From contig NZ_QUKD01000016.1 of the NCBI RefSeq assembly GCF_003480915.1, forward strand, positions 13,505 through 77,504: a DNA stretch of 64,000 bases, in the 5' to 3' direction. Shown piece after piece: positions 47,492 to 55,723 of the stretch. Numbering within the stretch: position 1 is the stretch's first letter; every line of letters starts with the position of its first letter. The stretch is from Parabacteroides sp. TM07-1AC (lineage in GTDB: Bacteria > Bacteroidota > Bacteroidia > Bacteroidales > Tannerellaceae). A program made the translations under genes and the position numbers. Under the pieces are notes generated by a model. It saw only the letters and a list, made by a program, of their open reading frames with translations. It had not been told where the DNA came from and made no database searches.

Positions 47492-48250
47492 ATGAATGCA
47501 GTAATAATAGAAGATGAAACGGCTGCGGTAAGCACCCTGAAAGCGATATTGGCACAAAACTCTATGATCCCGGTAGATGTCATCGCAGAGTTGGAAAGTA
47601 TAGAAGAAAGTGTGGCTTATTTCCGTATGGCTCCTCAGCCGGATATCATTTTTATGGATATCCATCTGGCGGACGGCTCCGCTTTTAAAATATTTGAGCA
47701 GGTAGAGATCGAAGCTCCGGTTATCTTTACAACCGCTTATGATGAGTATGCATTGCAGGCTTTCCAGGTCAGCAGCATCGATTATTTGCTGAAACCTGTT
47801 ACGCTTGCTTCCCTGGAACGGGCATTGGGTAAACTCCGCCTGTTCAGTCCGGAGGAACGTCTGGCCCATATCCGGCAGACCAATGATGCGATACAAAGCC
47901 GCCATGTTATCAAGAGCCTGCTTATCATGCTTTCTGACAAGTTCTATCCTTTGCAGGTAGAAGATATTCAGTTTTTCTATACGACAAACGAAAAGGTGAC
48001 GGCTTATACAGCCGATGGTAAACAGCATCCGGTAGACCGTACATTGGACACCTTGACCGACCAGCTCGACGGTCGGCTTTTCTTCCGTGCAAACCGCCAG
48101 TTTATCATCTCCCGGAAAGCAATCAAAGACATCGACTTATGGTTCGGCAGCCGTTTGTCAGTCAACCTCACCCTGCCTATTCCCGAACGCATTATTATCA
48201 GCAAGACAAAGACTCCGGTTTTCAAGAAGTGGATACTTATGGAAGAGTGA
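47492..48250 (+). CDS. LytTR-family response regulator
   Basis: 252 residues. The receiver domain shows the acidic pair in VIIEDETAAVSTL, the phospho-acceptor Asp in DIIFMDIHLADGSAF, Thr in IFTTAYDEYALQAF and Lys in DYLLKPV. The C-terminal LytTR DNA-binding domain begins near residue 145 with VKSLLIMLSDKFYPLQ-type sequence (IKSLLIMLSDKFYPL) and contains FFRANRQFIISRKAIKDIDLW. Cognate partner of the kinase just upstream; predicted to bind the 21-bp-period repeats found before the kinase gene and before the next LytTR gene. Confidence 0.93.
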   Translation: MNAVIIEDETAAVSTLKAILAQNSMIPVDVIAELESIEESVAYFRMAPQPDIIFMDIHLADGSAFKIFEQVEIEAPVIFTTAYDEYALQAFQVSSIDYLLKPVTLASLERALGKLRLFSPEERLAHIRQTNDAIQSRHVIKSLLIMLSDKFYPLQVEDIQFFYTTNEKVTAYTADGKQHPVDRTLDTLTDQLDGRLFFRANRQFIISRKAIKDIDLWFGSRLSVNLTLPIPERIIISKTKTPVFKKWILMEE

Positions 48251-48305
48251 ACAGACGAAATACTGCATCATTCGGTCAAGTTTTTTCGCCCCGCCCTTTA
48301 GGCGG

Positions 48306-48356
48306 TTCACCGACTAAGTTGTACCATTGATCGCCCCTTAACCTTTGTTCACCGAA
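48306..48356 (+). promoter_or_regulatory. Predicted triple LytTR binding site before the orphan LytTR gene
   Basis: TTCACCGAC (48306), TTGATCGCC (48327) and TTCACCGAA (48348) begin at exact 21-base steps. The outer two match at 8 of 9 positions; the middle one is weaker. A -7-like TAAATTTA at 48378-48385 follows, lacking a -33 box and leaving a leader of only about 7 bases before the ATG at 48400. A small CCGCC/GGCGG hairpin (48291-48305) lies just before the first half-site. Confidence 0.55.
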
Positions 48357-48399
48357 GTTTCTTATTTATTTGTAGTGTAAATTTAAAAGATACGGAACT

Positions 48400-48837
48400 A
48401 TGTTGAAATGTATTACTTTCGATGGGGATGCTTCTACGTTGAACGCCTTGATGGGCTATTTTGAGAAGTTGGATAAAGCATTGGCTGATGTGCATGATGT
48501 ATTGCACAGGGAACAAACCGAGCAACCTGTTTTTGTTCGGGAAGGAAGTAAGATCATTCGTCTTTGCAAGGAAGAAATCCTTTTCCTGGAGGGCTATGGA
48601 GATTATGTAAAGATTCACCGTACCACAGGCAAGCCGCTCCTGTCGCAGGTAAGCCTGAAACGTTTTGAAGAAAATCTCGCGGACGGTTTGTTCTGCCGCG
48701 TGCACCGTTCGTATATCGTTTCCCTCGCCCATATCAGTTATATCGAGCGGAAACGGATACGTATCGGCGATGAACTGATACCGATCAGCGATTCCTACCT
48801 GCCGACACTTATGGGGCGGTTGGCATTGCAGGAATAG
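48400..48837 (+). CDS. LytTR DNA-binding protein with vestigial receiver domain
   Basis: 145 residues. The C-terminal ~100 are a complete LytTR domain: VREGSKIIRLCKEEILFLEG, YGDYVKIHRTTGKPLLSQVS and FCRVHRSYIVSLAHISYIE. The first ~25 residues (MLKCITFDGDASTLNALMGY) look like the first strand and helix of a receiver domain (compare M-x-C-I-x-x-D-D-E), but the phospho-acceptor strand and the rest are missing. It therefore probably acts without phosphorylation, or is controlled by its level. Preceded by a triple LytTR-type site, so the upstream regulator, the protein itself or both may control it. Confidence 0.85.
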   Translation: MLKCITFDGDASTLNALMGYFEKLDKALADVHDVLHREQTEQPVFVREGSKIIRLCKEEILFLEGYGDYVKIHRTTGKPLLSQVSLKRFEENLADGLFCRVHRSYIVSLAHISYIERKRIRIGDELIPISDSYLPTLMGRLALQE

Positions 48838-48939
48838 GGGATCGGTTTCGGATAACTAAAAAGATTCTATAAAAATGTAATTTGAGAAACAATGCCGTAA
48901 TCAGGTCTGTTTGGATGAAAATTAAAAAACAAATAGACT

Positions 48940-49986
48940 ATGAATTACGGCATTAGTGTTCTGTTCAGGGCGATACCATTGTTGATGGCCCTGTTTTGTT
49001 TCGGTTATGGGTGGTTCGTCCTGGCCTATGGGACAGACCCGAGCCGGTTTGTTGCAGGTCCGGTAGTATTCTCGTTGGGGATGATCTGTATCGCCCTGTT
49101 TTCGACTGCGGCAACGATCATCCGGCAGATCATCCATACGTTTGGGGAAATAAGTCGGTATGCACTTCCGGTACTGGGTTATTTATCCGCCCTCCTGACC
49201 GTGATAGCAGGTATCTGCATCATGAGGTCGCCCGATGCATCATCGTTTGTTGCCGGTCATGTGATTTGCGGAGTGGGATTGATCACTGCCTGTGTCTCTA
49301 CAACGGCTACTTCTTCCACCCGGTTTACGATGATTACCGTCAATGCGAAAAAGACGGACCACGATGTGCCGCCCGAAGCGTTTACCCGTGCACAGGGACT
49401 GACCCTGATCGCTATTGCCGGATTGATTGCACTGGTTGCCTGGGTATGGGCTTTTTACCTGTTGGCCAACAGCGATTGTGGGTCGGAATATTTTGTAGCG
49501 GGACATGTCATGATCGGTCTGGCTTGTATCTGTACCAGTCTGATAGCTTTGGTTGCAACGATTGCCCGGCAGATCCGGAATATATTTACTCCAACGGAAC
49601 GGGAGTTCTGGCCTGTGATGGTATTGGTCATGGGAAGTATTTGTGTGGTTTGGGGTATCATCCTGATTTTGGCCACCGCCAATCCGGCAAACGGAGCGAC
49701 TGGTTATATAATGATAGGGTTGGGACTGGTCTGCTACAGTATATCCAGTAAAGTGATCTTACTGTCGAAGATATGGAGGCATGAATTTAAATTATCCAAC
49801 CGTATCCCGCTGATACCTATTTTTACGGCGTTGACTTGTTTGTTCCTCTCCGCTTTTTTATTTGAACTGGGGTCGGCTCATGCTTACTATTTCATTCCGG
49901 CACGTGTATTGGCTGGCTTGGGAGGTATTTGCTTTACCTTATTCTCGATTGTCAGCATTCTGGAAAGCGGGACGTCTTCGAAGTAA
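48940..49986 (+). CDS. yhiM: YhiM-like inner membrane protein (DUF2776)
   Basis: 348 residues with about ten TM helices in repeated units, each containing a VAGHV or similar motif (SSFVAGHVICGVGLI, YFVAGHVMIGLACI). The C-terminus YYFIPARVLAGLGGICFTLFSIVSILESG closely resembles E. coli YhiM, implicated there in acid or low-pH growth. Length equals the family (about 350). It lies 102 bases downstream of the orphan LytTR gene on the same strand, with no clear terminator, so it may be its target. Biochemical activity unknown. Confidence 0.82.
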   Translation: MNYGISVLFRAIPLLMALFCFGYGWFVLAYGTDPSRFVAGPVVFSLGMICIALFSTAATIIRQIIHTFGEISRYALPVLGYLSALLTVIAGICIMRSPDASSFVAGHVICGVGLITACVSTTATSSTRFTMITVNAKKTDHDVPPEAFTRAQGLTLIAIAGLIALVAWVWAFYLLANSDCGSEYFVAGHVMIGLACICTSLIALVATIARQIRNIFTPTEREFWPVMVLVMGSICVVWGIILILATANPANGATGYIMIGLGLVCYSISSKVILLSKIWRHEFKLSNRIPLIPIFTALTCLFLSAFLFELGSAHAYYFIPARVLAGLGGICFTLFSIVSILESGTSSK

Positions 49987-50022
49987 TAATATCATTGGTC
50001 CAGCACTGTAGTGTTAGCCCTA

Positions 50023-50085
50023 TTATCACAGGCATGCTGGATCAGTGACTCTACTGTCTCAGGATCAGGAGTATCCCTGTGATAA
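50023..50085. repeat. Perfect 10-bp inverted repeat between convergent genes
   Basis: TTATCACAGG (50023-50032) and CCTGTGATAA (50076-50085) pair perfectly around a 43-base loop that itself has pairing potential (GGATCAGTGACTC...). The right arm ends one base before the stop of the OMP gene. There is no U-tract, so an ordinary terminator is unlikely; a long-range terminator, REP-like unit or relic are options. Confidence 0.4.
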
Positions 50086-50086
50086 A

Positions 50087-51289
50087 TTACAACTTCAACT
50101 TATAGAACAACTCGCTCAATGTGTACGAAACCGTTACCCCAAAGGCATCCCGCCCGAATACATTATTTTTCAACTTCGTGCGGTCATAATAAATAGCGGC
50201 ATTGATACGACCGTTTATTACCGGTAAGCCCATTCCGGCACTTAGTCGGTAAGAATAACCTGTTTGCCCGCTGATCTGTAGGTAAGGAGTTGACAAATTT
50301 ATGCCGGCTTTGTAGGTGATCCGTTTCCAATAACTTCCCGAGGTATACCCGTTGGGGAAATAACTGACCCCCATCTTTAATTCATGCGAATCTTTGAACT
50401 TTACCCGGCTGTCACCTGATGAAAGGCTGCTGTATTGATGTAAATTATAATCGATGGCATATGTCCATTGCTTATAAATCAACGAACCACCCACTCCGAA
50501 ATATTGCGGCAGGTATTGTGTTGTATTCCGCTTGCTCTCTTCCGTTTCACTGCTTTCGTAAGTAATAGCAATGGAGTTTTCCATTTTCAGCCGTTGTTTA
50601 TATCCGTAAACAGCTCCTACCGTAAAAGAGACGTCACGACTGATCGGACGGTGATACTGTATTCCGAAGTCTGTATAGAAATTGTGCGTGTACATTCTGT
50701 TTTCAACCGAAGTACTGCTTTGGCTTTCTGTCAGCTTCGTGTTTCCGAATATGTAACTCACATTGATACCGACTGAAAGATTCTTGCTTACCATAAATGC
50801 ATTTGTCAGATAAACCTTGGATAGCCCGCCATATCCTTCAAATGTACTGGTGTAATAGGAGTCGGGTGATCCTTCCAGCGGTTGCGTGCTTTGGAAATAG
50901 TAACCGACCGATGAATAAGGTGTCAGTCCCGCTGCCATATACCAGCGGGGAACAATACGTCCTGCCAGGGAAAAGGCTGATACATTTCCCGTGAAAGCAT
51001 GGCTGCTGCCGCTTTTCGACTGGTAGGATTCGCTTTTCAGGAATGCGGAAGTCTCGGCAAAGAGGCGTAGCGTGTCGAGCCCCGTCAGCCCGGCGGGGTT
51101 TTCCGTATTGATCAGCCATGAATCGCGCATACCGGTCGATACGCCTCCCATGGCAGAATTGGAACCATATAGACCTGTTACGATTTCTCCAAGCCCGAAC
51201 ATCGAATAGGGCGAGGAAGTCATGATATTTTGGGCATTGGTTGTCAGTACCGGCAGAAAGGAAAGGATCAGATATTTAATAACTTTCAT
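50087..51289 (-). CDS. Predicted outer-membrane beta-barrel protein
   Basis: 400 residues with signal sequence MKVIKYLILSFLPVLTTNAQ. The mature part begins SSPYSMFGLGEIVTGLYGSN, with GMRDSWLINTENPAGLTGL, as in FadL-like/PorV-like Bacteroidetes barrels, and alternates hydrophobic and polar residues ending in aromatic strands (GVTVSYTLSELFYKLKL). No transport substrate can be assigned. Its start overlaps the end of the DUF4270 gene by 14 bases, so the two are co-translated. Confidence 0.75.
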   Translation of the reverse strand: MKVIKYLILSFLPVLTTNAQNIMTSSPYSMFGLGEIVTGLYGSNSAMGGVSTGMRDSWLINTENPAGLTGLDTLRLFAETSAFLKSESYQSKSGSSHAFTGNVSAFSLAGRIVPRWYMAAGLTPYSSVGYYFQSTQPLEGSPDSYYTSTFEGYGGLSKVYLTNAFMVSKNLSVGINVSYIFGNTKLTESQSSTSVENRMYTHNFYTDFGIQYHRPISRDVSFTVGAVYGYKQRLKMENSIAITYESSETEESKRNTTQYLPQYFGVGGSLIYKQWTYAIDYNLHQYSSLSSGDSRVKFKDSHELKMGVSYFPNGYTSGSYWKRITYKAGINLSTPYLQISGQTGYSYRLSAGMGLPVINGRINAAIYYDRTKLKNNVFGRDAFGVTVSYTLSELFYKLKL

Positions 51290-52598
51290 ATATTTTGTAG
51301 ATTAGCTGTAAGACAATAGGAGAACGACCCTGCTGGTCGTTGAAGGTCAGGTTTCGAAACGATGCTGTATAAGTATCTTCGTTGAATACCAGTTGTAGGT
51401 TGTGCTTGTACATTCCGAAAGCTCCCAGTTCCTGCTGCATAAAATCGGTGAGGTCGAAGTAGTAATAGGTGTTTTCGTCGTATGTATCATCTTTTACCAG
51501 GGTACCGCTTTGTACGGCTGTTCCCAGATAATCGGTTACCGCATCGGTTACCACATTATTTTCATCGGCGATATAAAGAAAAATACTGTCGGGGAGTGTA
51601 TTTGTTCCCGAGAATGTACCCGGCTCCGGGTAAATTTTCAGTAAAGCACTTTCGATAGCCACCTTTTCCCCCTGCATCAGGATATTATTAATGAAAGGAA
51701 ATTCCAAACGTGTGTACCATCCCAGTCCGCCAAAAAGAACGCCACGATTCCCAAGCGAAGCAGACGGAATTTCTTTCTGGGTTACCGGGAAAGGCTCCAT
51801 GATTGTTCCGCTGCGGTCGTGATCGATATGGTTGAACTGCGTGGTCGTGTTAGGGATGAATGTCAGAACCTGTTCATTCTCTTTTTCATCGATGATATGG
51901 TAATGAAGGACGAGTGTCGCCGAACTGTCTGCAACTTGGAAAGAAAGAATCGACCGGTTGTCCGTTATCTCCGGTATGACTACAAGACCTTTGAAATAAT
52001 CTTCAAAATAGTCGGAGCTGACCTGGATATCCCGTTTGTGGAAACGGGTCAGAAAATCTTGTCCCATCTCATCGGGCAGGCGTACCAGTACCTTTTCTCC
52101 GCTTAAAGGACGGGGAGTGAAAGAACTCGTAGCCAGAGGCTCGGTCTCGTAGTCGAATGAAGAGGTATTATAAAGATACCCGTTGTCATTCAATCTTATT
52201 TTTTCTGTCAGCTTATGTATATTGAATCGTAGAGGTTGCAAGGTGTCGCCTACGTAATATCCTCCGTAATTAAACGAAAGGACAAGCGAATCGAGCACGA
52301 CCTGGGCATCGATCTCAGTTGTGTATGACGGGCAGTTATAAGCTATATAACCGGAGGAAGATATGTTGCCCCAGACCGGATGAGTGTACTCGCCTAGCAT
52401 GACAAGTGATTTACCGGAGGTCTCCAACGAGTCGATCAGCAAGGCGGTAACGGTCACCGTACTGGTGTCGGTACTGATATTGCGGAATGCGGAATCGACT
52501 AATCCGTTACCATACTTATTACTCTCGTCATAGCAGGATTGGAAAAGGCAGCCGGCCATAGCCAGGCATATCCATAACAGAAAAATGCTTCTTCTCAT
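51276..52598 (-). CDS. DUF4270-family lipoprotein
   Basis: 440 residues. Signal peptide with lipobox (AMAGCLFQSC gives two candidate cysteines). The body is all-beta, with DUF4270 features such as TVTALLIDSLETSGKSLVML-GEYTHPVWG and the YNTSSFDYETEPL segment. Overlaps the outer-membrane protein gene by 14 bases. The same family set (DUF4270, OMP, kelch, DUF4907) is arranged divergently here, suggesting a shared envelope function that remains undescribed. Confidence 0.8.
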   Translation of the reverse strand: MRRSIFLLWICLAMAGCLFQSCYDESNKYGNGLVDSAFRNISTDTSTVTVTALLIDSLETSGKSLVMLGEYTHPVWGNISSSGYIAYNCPSYTTEIDAQVVLDSLVLSFNYGGYYVGDTLQPLRFNIHKLTEKIRLNDNGYLYNTSSFDYETEPLATSSFTPRPLSGEKVLVRLPDEMGQDFLTRFHKRDIQVSSDYFEDYFKGLVVIPEITDNRSILSFQVADSSATLVLHYHIIDEKENEQVLTFIPNTTTQFNHIDHDRSGTIMEPFPVTQKEIPSASLGNRGVLFGGLGWYTRLEFPFINNILMQGEKVAIESALLKIYPEPGTFSGTNTLPDSIFLYIADENNVVTDAVTDYLGTAVQSGTLVKDDTYDENTYYYFDLTDFMQQELGAFGMYKHNLQLVFNEDTYTASFRNLTFNDQQGRSPIVLQLIYKIYESY

Positions 52599-52859
52599 AT
52601 TATTATATACTGTTCAATTGACCGCACAAAGAACCGGATTCGCTCTTTTTCATGCAAGAATAACCTGCCAATGCCCCTGATTTCTCTGTTAATGGCCTGA
52701 TTGCGCAGATTAGCCGCCAATCGAACCCGGAGAAAGCGGAAAAAAGGTTTTACCCTCCTGAAATCCCCATTCATCGGGTAGGAGGGGCTGTTTGTCGATT
52801 AAATTTGCCGGGGTTTGAGATACTTTATTCTTTTGCATTCGTAAACAGTAACACGTTAT

Positions 52860-53864
52860 ATGATGACACAAAAGAGACTATTTCTGTTCCTGCTGGCTCT
52901 GCTGCCTTTGGTAATGGTATCCTGTGGGGATGACGATGATGATGATTTGATAGGAAAGTGGTATCGCGTATCCGATTTCGACGGGCTGGCCCGCAGCGAT
53001 GCTTCCTCGTTCTCTATCGGGAATAAGGGATATCTGGTCTGTGGATTTGATGGAACAAACCGCTTGGCGGATTTATGGGAGTATGATATGAGTCGGGATA
53101 GCTGGACACAGAAAGCGAACTTCCCCGGTACGGCACGTAACTCGGGAGTTGCCATGGCGGTAGGCAGCAAAGGATATTTCGGAACCGGCTATGACGGATC
53201 GAATAAACTGAGCGATTTTTGGGAGTATGATCCTACATCCAATAGCTGGACGCAAAAGGCTGATTTCCCCGGTGGGGCACGTTATGATGCAGTGGCTTTC
53301 GGTATCAGCGGCAAGGGATATTTGGGGTGTGGTTATGATGGGAACTATCTGAAAGACTTCTATTCGTTTAATCCGGGTACCAATAGCTGGCAGCAGATCG
53401 TCAGTATCGGCGGTACGAAGCGGCGCGGGGCTACCAGTTTCGTGATAAACGATAAAGCATATATTTGTTGCGGAACGAATAACGGAACCTATGTGGACGA
53501 CTTTTGGATGTTCGATCCGTCGACGGAGACATGGAGTCAGTTGCGTGACATTGCCGATACATCGGATGAAAGTTATGATGATGACTATAATATAGTACGT
53601 ACGAATGCTTCTGCCTTTGTTATCGATGGGGCGGTTTATCTGACCTGCGGAGAAAGCGGAGGCATACGTTCGGACACATGGAAATATTATCCTACAACTG
53701 ATTTGTGGGAAAATGTTGCCAAGTTTAAAGGATCGGCCCGTACAGTTGCGGCTTCTTTCTCAAATGGTGAAAGAGGATTTGTGGTGACGGGAAAAAGTAG
53801 CACTTACCGTTTTGATGACATTTGGGAACTTCACCCTTATGAATACGACGATGATGACTATTAA
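52860..53864 (+). CDS. Kelch-repeat lipoprotein
   Basis: 334 residues. The signal sequence LFLFLLALLPLVMVSCGDDD carries a lipobox (MVSC) followed by an Asp run, typical of surface-exposed lipoproteins. About six kelch repeats of ~50 residues follow, each with a GKGY/GCGYDG or similar core and a W-E-YDP-x-x-x-SW element (for example DFWEYDPTSNSWTQKADFPG), forming a beta-propeller. The C-terminus ends in another Asp/Tyr cluster (YEYDDDDY). Divergent from DUF4270 and overlapping the DUF4907 gene by 14 bases. Confidence 0.85.
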   Translation: MMTQKRLFLFLLALLPLVMVSCGDDDDDDLIGKWYRVSDFDGLARSDASSFSIGNKGYLVCGFDGTNRLADLWEYDMSRDSWTQKANFPGTARNSGVAMAVGSKGYFGTGYDGSNKLSDFWEYDPTSNSWTQKADFPGGARYDAVAFGISGKGYLGCGYDGNYLKDFYSFNPGTNSWQQIVSIGGTKRRGATSFVINDKAYICCGTNNGTYVDDFWMFDPSTETWSQLRDIADTSDESYDDDYNIVRTNASAFVIDGAVYLTCGESGGIRSDTWKYYPTTDLWENVAKFKGSARTVAASFSNGERGFVVTGKSSTYRFDDIWELHPYEYDDDDY

Positions 53865-54210
53865 AGGTAGAAAGGCTCTTTGGAGCCTGGTGCTGCTACC
53901 GGTACTGATTTTATTTCTTTATTTTCGTCCCGGTGAAATGGGGTCCCGGGGTGACCGGCAACCGGAGTTGCAAACGTTTCAATTGGAGGATGGCTGGGGC
54001 TATCAGATCGTGATGAATAAGAAGGTGTTGATATATCAGCCCTCCATTCCTGCAATTGATACGCTGAGGTCTTTTCCGGATGAGGCGAGTGCCCGTAAGA
54101 TCGGTTCGCTGGTACTGGAAAGGCTTAGGAATAACAAGGATTTTTCAATAACAATTGATGATATTAAACATTCACTCTCTGATTTAGAAACAAACGATAA
54201 TTCAACGTGA
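53851..54210 (+). CDS. DUF4907-family membrane-anchored protein
   Basis: 119 residues from the ATG at 53851, which overlaps the kelch gene by 14 bases (an ATG at 53839 is an alternative). One N-terminal TM/signal-anchor (ALWSLVLLPVLILFLYF), then the DUF4907 core FQLEDGWGYQIVMNKKVLIY-QPSIPAI and a helical end. In Bacteroidetes this family commonly follows kelch genes. Function unknown. Confidence 0.78.
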   Translation: MMTIKGRKALWSLVLLPVLILFLYFRPGEMGSRGDRQPELQTFQLEDGWGYQIVMNKKVLIYQPSIPAIDTLRSFPDEASARKIGSLVLERLRNNKDFSITIDDIKHSLSDLETNDNST

Positions 54211-54283
54211 ACGTCGGAAAGGGTTGCCAGTGACTGGTCGCCCTTTCTTCTTGTTTGGTCGATATTCCCATTGAATAAATTTG

Positions 54284-54291
54284 TATATTTG
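54284..54291 (+). promoter_or_regulatory. -7 box of a probable leaderless AraC gene
   Basis: TATATTTG at 54284-54291 matches the -7 consensus. The next ATG, the only start that fits the protein, begins six bases later at 54297, about where transcription should begin. This predicts a leaderless or near-leaderless mRNA. Confidence 0.5.
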
Positions 54292-54296
54292 CCGGC

Positions 54297-55118
54297 ATGG
54301 AATCATTTCAGATTGTATTACCATCGCCGGCATTGGCTCCTTATATCAGGCATTACTGGTTGCTGGAGACGGATAGCATAGACCGGAGTACGGAACGAAT
54401 TATTCCGAGTGGTACTGTTCAAATGGTTTTCTATCGGGGAAATCCCGTTTCACTTTCCTCTTCACAAAATACGTCTCTTATCGATAGTAAAGTGGTCCTG
54501 TGCGGTCAATTCGTCGGCTTTTCCGATCTGAGTTATACGGGGAATATTAGGATATTGGCTGTCGTTTTCCATACATATGCAGCGAGTGCCTTTTTCCGTA
54601 TGCCGGTCAGCGATTTTTGCGATCAGAAATTTACGGCAGATGAGGTAGGTGATCGTGAATTGCTGGAATTGGAAGACCGTATCCTGAATGAAACGGATGA
54701 TCGGCATTGTATCTGTATGGTGGAACAGTTCCTGCTTCAACGTCTGAATCCTCCGAAAGCTTATAATTTGGACCGGATGCGTTCCGCCATTTCTTTCATA
54801 AACCGCCAGAAAGGAGAAATTCGTATATCGGAACTGGCTTCTTCCGTCTTTTTAAGTACCAAACAGTTTCAGCGCGTCTTTACCGGACATGTAGGAATCT
54901 GCCCGAAAGATTTCCTGCGGATCGTCCGTTTTCAACATGCTTTGTATGTACTGCAATCATCACCGGAAATCAATTTCTCGCAGTTGGCCTGTGAATGCGG
55001 TTTTTATGATCAGCCTCATTTGATCAATGAGTTTAAAGTATTTTCCGGGTATACGCCGAAAGAATATTTGGCTGTTTGTGCTCCTTATTCCGATTATTTC
55101 TCGGAGGAGGATAAGTAA
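54297..55118 (+). CDS. AraC-family transcriptional regulator
   Basis: 273 residues. The N-terminal sensory domain begins PSPALAPYIRHYWLLETDSI, with IPSGTVQMVFYRGNPV (DUF6597-like cupin domain). The C-terminal double helix-turn-helix contains ISELASSVFLSTKQFQRVFTGHVGICPKDFLRI and FSQLACECGFYDQPHLINEF, followed by GYTPKEYL. Ligand unknown. Followed after 88 bases by a VOC-family gene that may be its target. Confidence 0.92.
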   Translation: MESFQIVLPSPALAPYIRHYWLLETDSIDRSTERIIPSGTVQMVFYRGNPVSLSSSQNTSLIDSKVVLCGQFVGFSDLSYTGNIRILAVVFHTYAASAFFRMPVSDFCDQKFTADEVGDRELLELEDRILNETDDRHCICMVEQFLLQRLNPPKAYNLDRMRSAISFINRQKGEIRISELASSVFLSTKQFQRVFTGHVGICPKDFLRIVRFQHALYVLQSSPEINFSQLACECGFYDQPHLINEFKVFSGYTPKEYLAVCAPYSDYFSEEDK

Positions 55119-55155
55119 TGTCTTTTTTTTCCAAGTTTAGGGTTTGCCGTTAGAC

Positions 55156-55163
55156 TACATTTG
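55156..55163 (+). promoter_or_regulatory. -7 box before the VOC gene
   Basis: TACATTTG matches TAnnTTTG, 44 bases upstream of the start codon. No well-spaced -33 element is seen, so an activator may be needed. Confidence 0.4.
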
Positions 55164-55206
55164 TCGTGTCAATTGGCAGAAATAATTAAATAATGAAAAA
55201 GAGAAC

Positions 55207-55575
55207 ATGAAAAAGTTAGTTTCTTTCTTTGAGATTCCGGCAGCAGACTTTAGCCGGGCCGTAAAATTTTATGAAGCGGTGTTGAATTTGAAATTAAATG
55301 TTTTGGATTGTGGTACGGAGAAAATGGCTTTCTTCCCGGAGGAAGAAGAGGTAACTCCCGGCGCTATCTCATGGGCGGCTGATTTTCTACCGTCGAAGAA
55401 TGGCGTGTTGGTTTCTTTGAATGTGGAAGATATGGAAGAAACACTTTCCTGCATAAAGGAAAATGGCGGTTCCATAGTCCGCGAAAAAACGAAGATCGAA
55501 TCGGACTGTCGGGGTTATTTCGCTATGTTTTCCGATAGCGAAGGGAATACGCTCGGATTGTATTCGGATAAGTAA
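55207..55575 (+). CDS. VOC (glyoxalase/bleomycin-resistance) superfamily protein
   Basis: 122 residues. Begins FFEIPAADFSRAVKFYEAVL, ends MFSDSEGNTLGLYSDK; the paired beta-alpha-beta-beta-beta modules of the VOC fold. The metal-binding glutamate position near the C-terminus and the first-strand residues do not clearly form the full His/Glu set of glyoxalase I, so the reaction cannot be assigned. Confidence 0.85.
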   Translation: MKKLVSFFEIPAADFSRAVKFYEAVLNLKLNVLDCGTEKMAFFPEEEEVTPGAISWAADFLPSKNGVLVSLNVEDMEETLSCIKENGGSIVREKTKIESDCRGYFAMFSDSEGNTLGLYSDK

Positions 55576-55586
55576 AGAGTTGGTAT

Positions 55587-55612
55587 AAAGGGCGGTTGAA
55601 CACCGCCTTTTT
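55587..55612 (+). terminator. Terminator after the VOC gene
   Basis: GGCGGT (55591-55596), loop TGAAC, ACCGCC (55602-55607), flanked by AAAG and a five-T run. Twelve bases after the stop. Confidence 0.8.
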
Positions 55613-55723
55613 CAGTATACGACTGGCTAAAAACACGGAACATGTTCTCTTGTCGGATATGCATCGTTGTAAACAAATCATTCTTTGGATGGTTTTATAA
55701 AAAGAAACTAAAATAGAATGATC

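Noticed and set aside
48847..48875. TTCGGATAA before the yhiM-like gene as a third LytTR site
   Set aside because: It matches the half-site poorly and no partner lies 21 bases away (the nearest TTC is at 18).
52753..52786. CCCTCCT/AGGAGGG stem before the kelch gene as a terminator or riboswitch
   Set aside because: Only seven pairs, no U-tract, and no recognised aptamer features; too weak to list as a feature.
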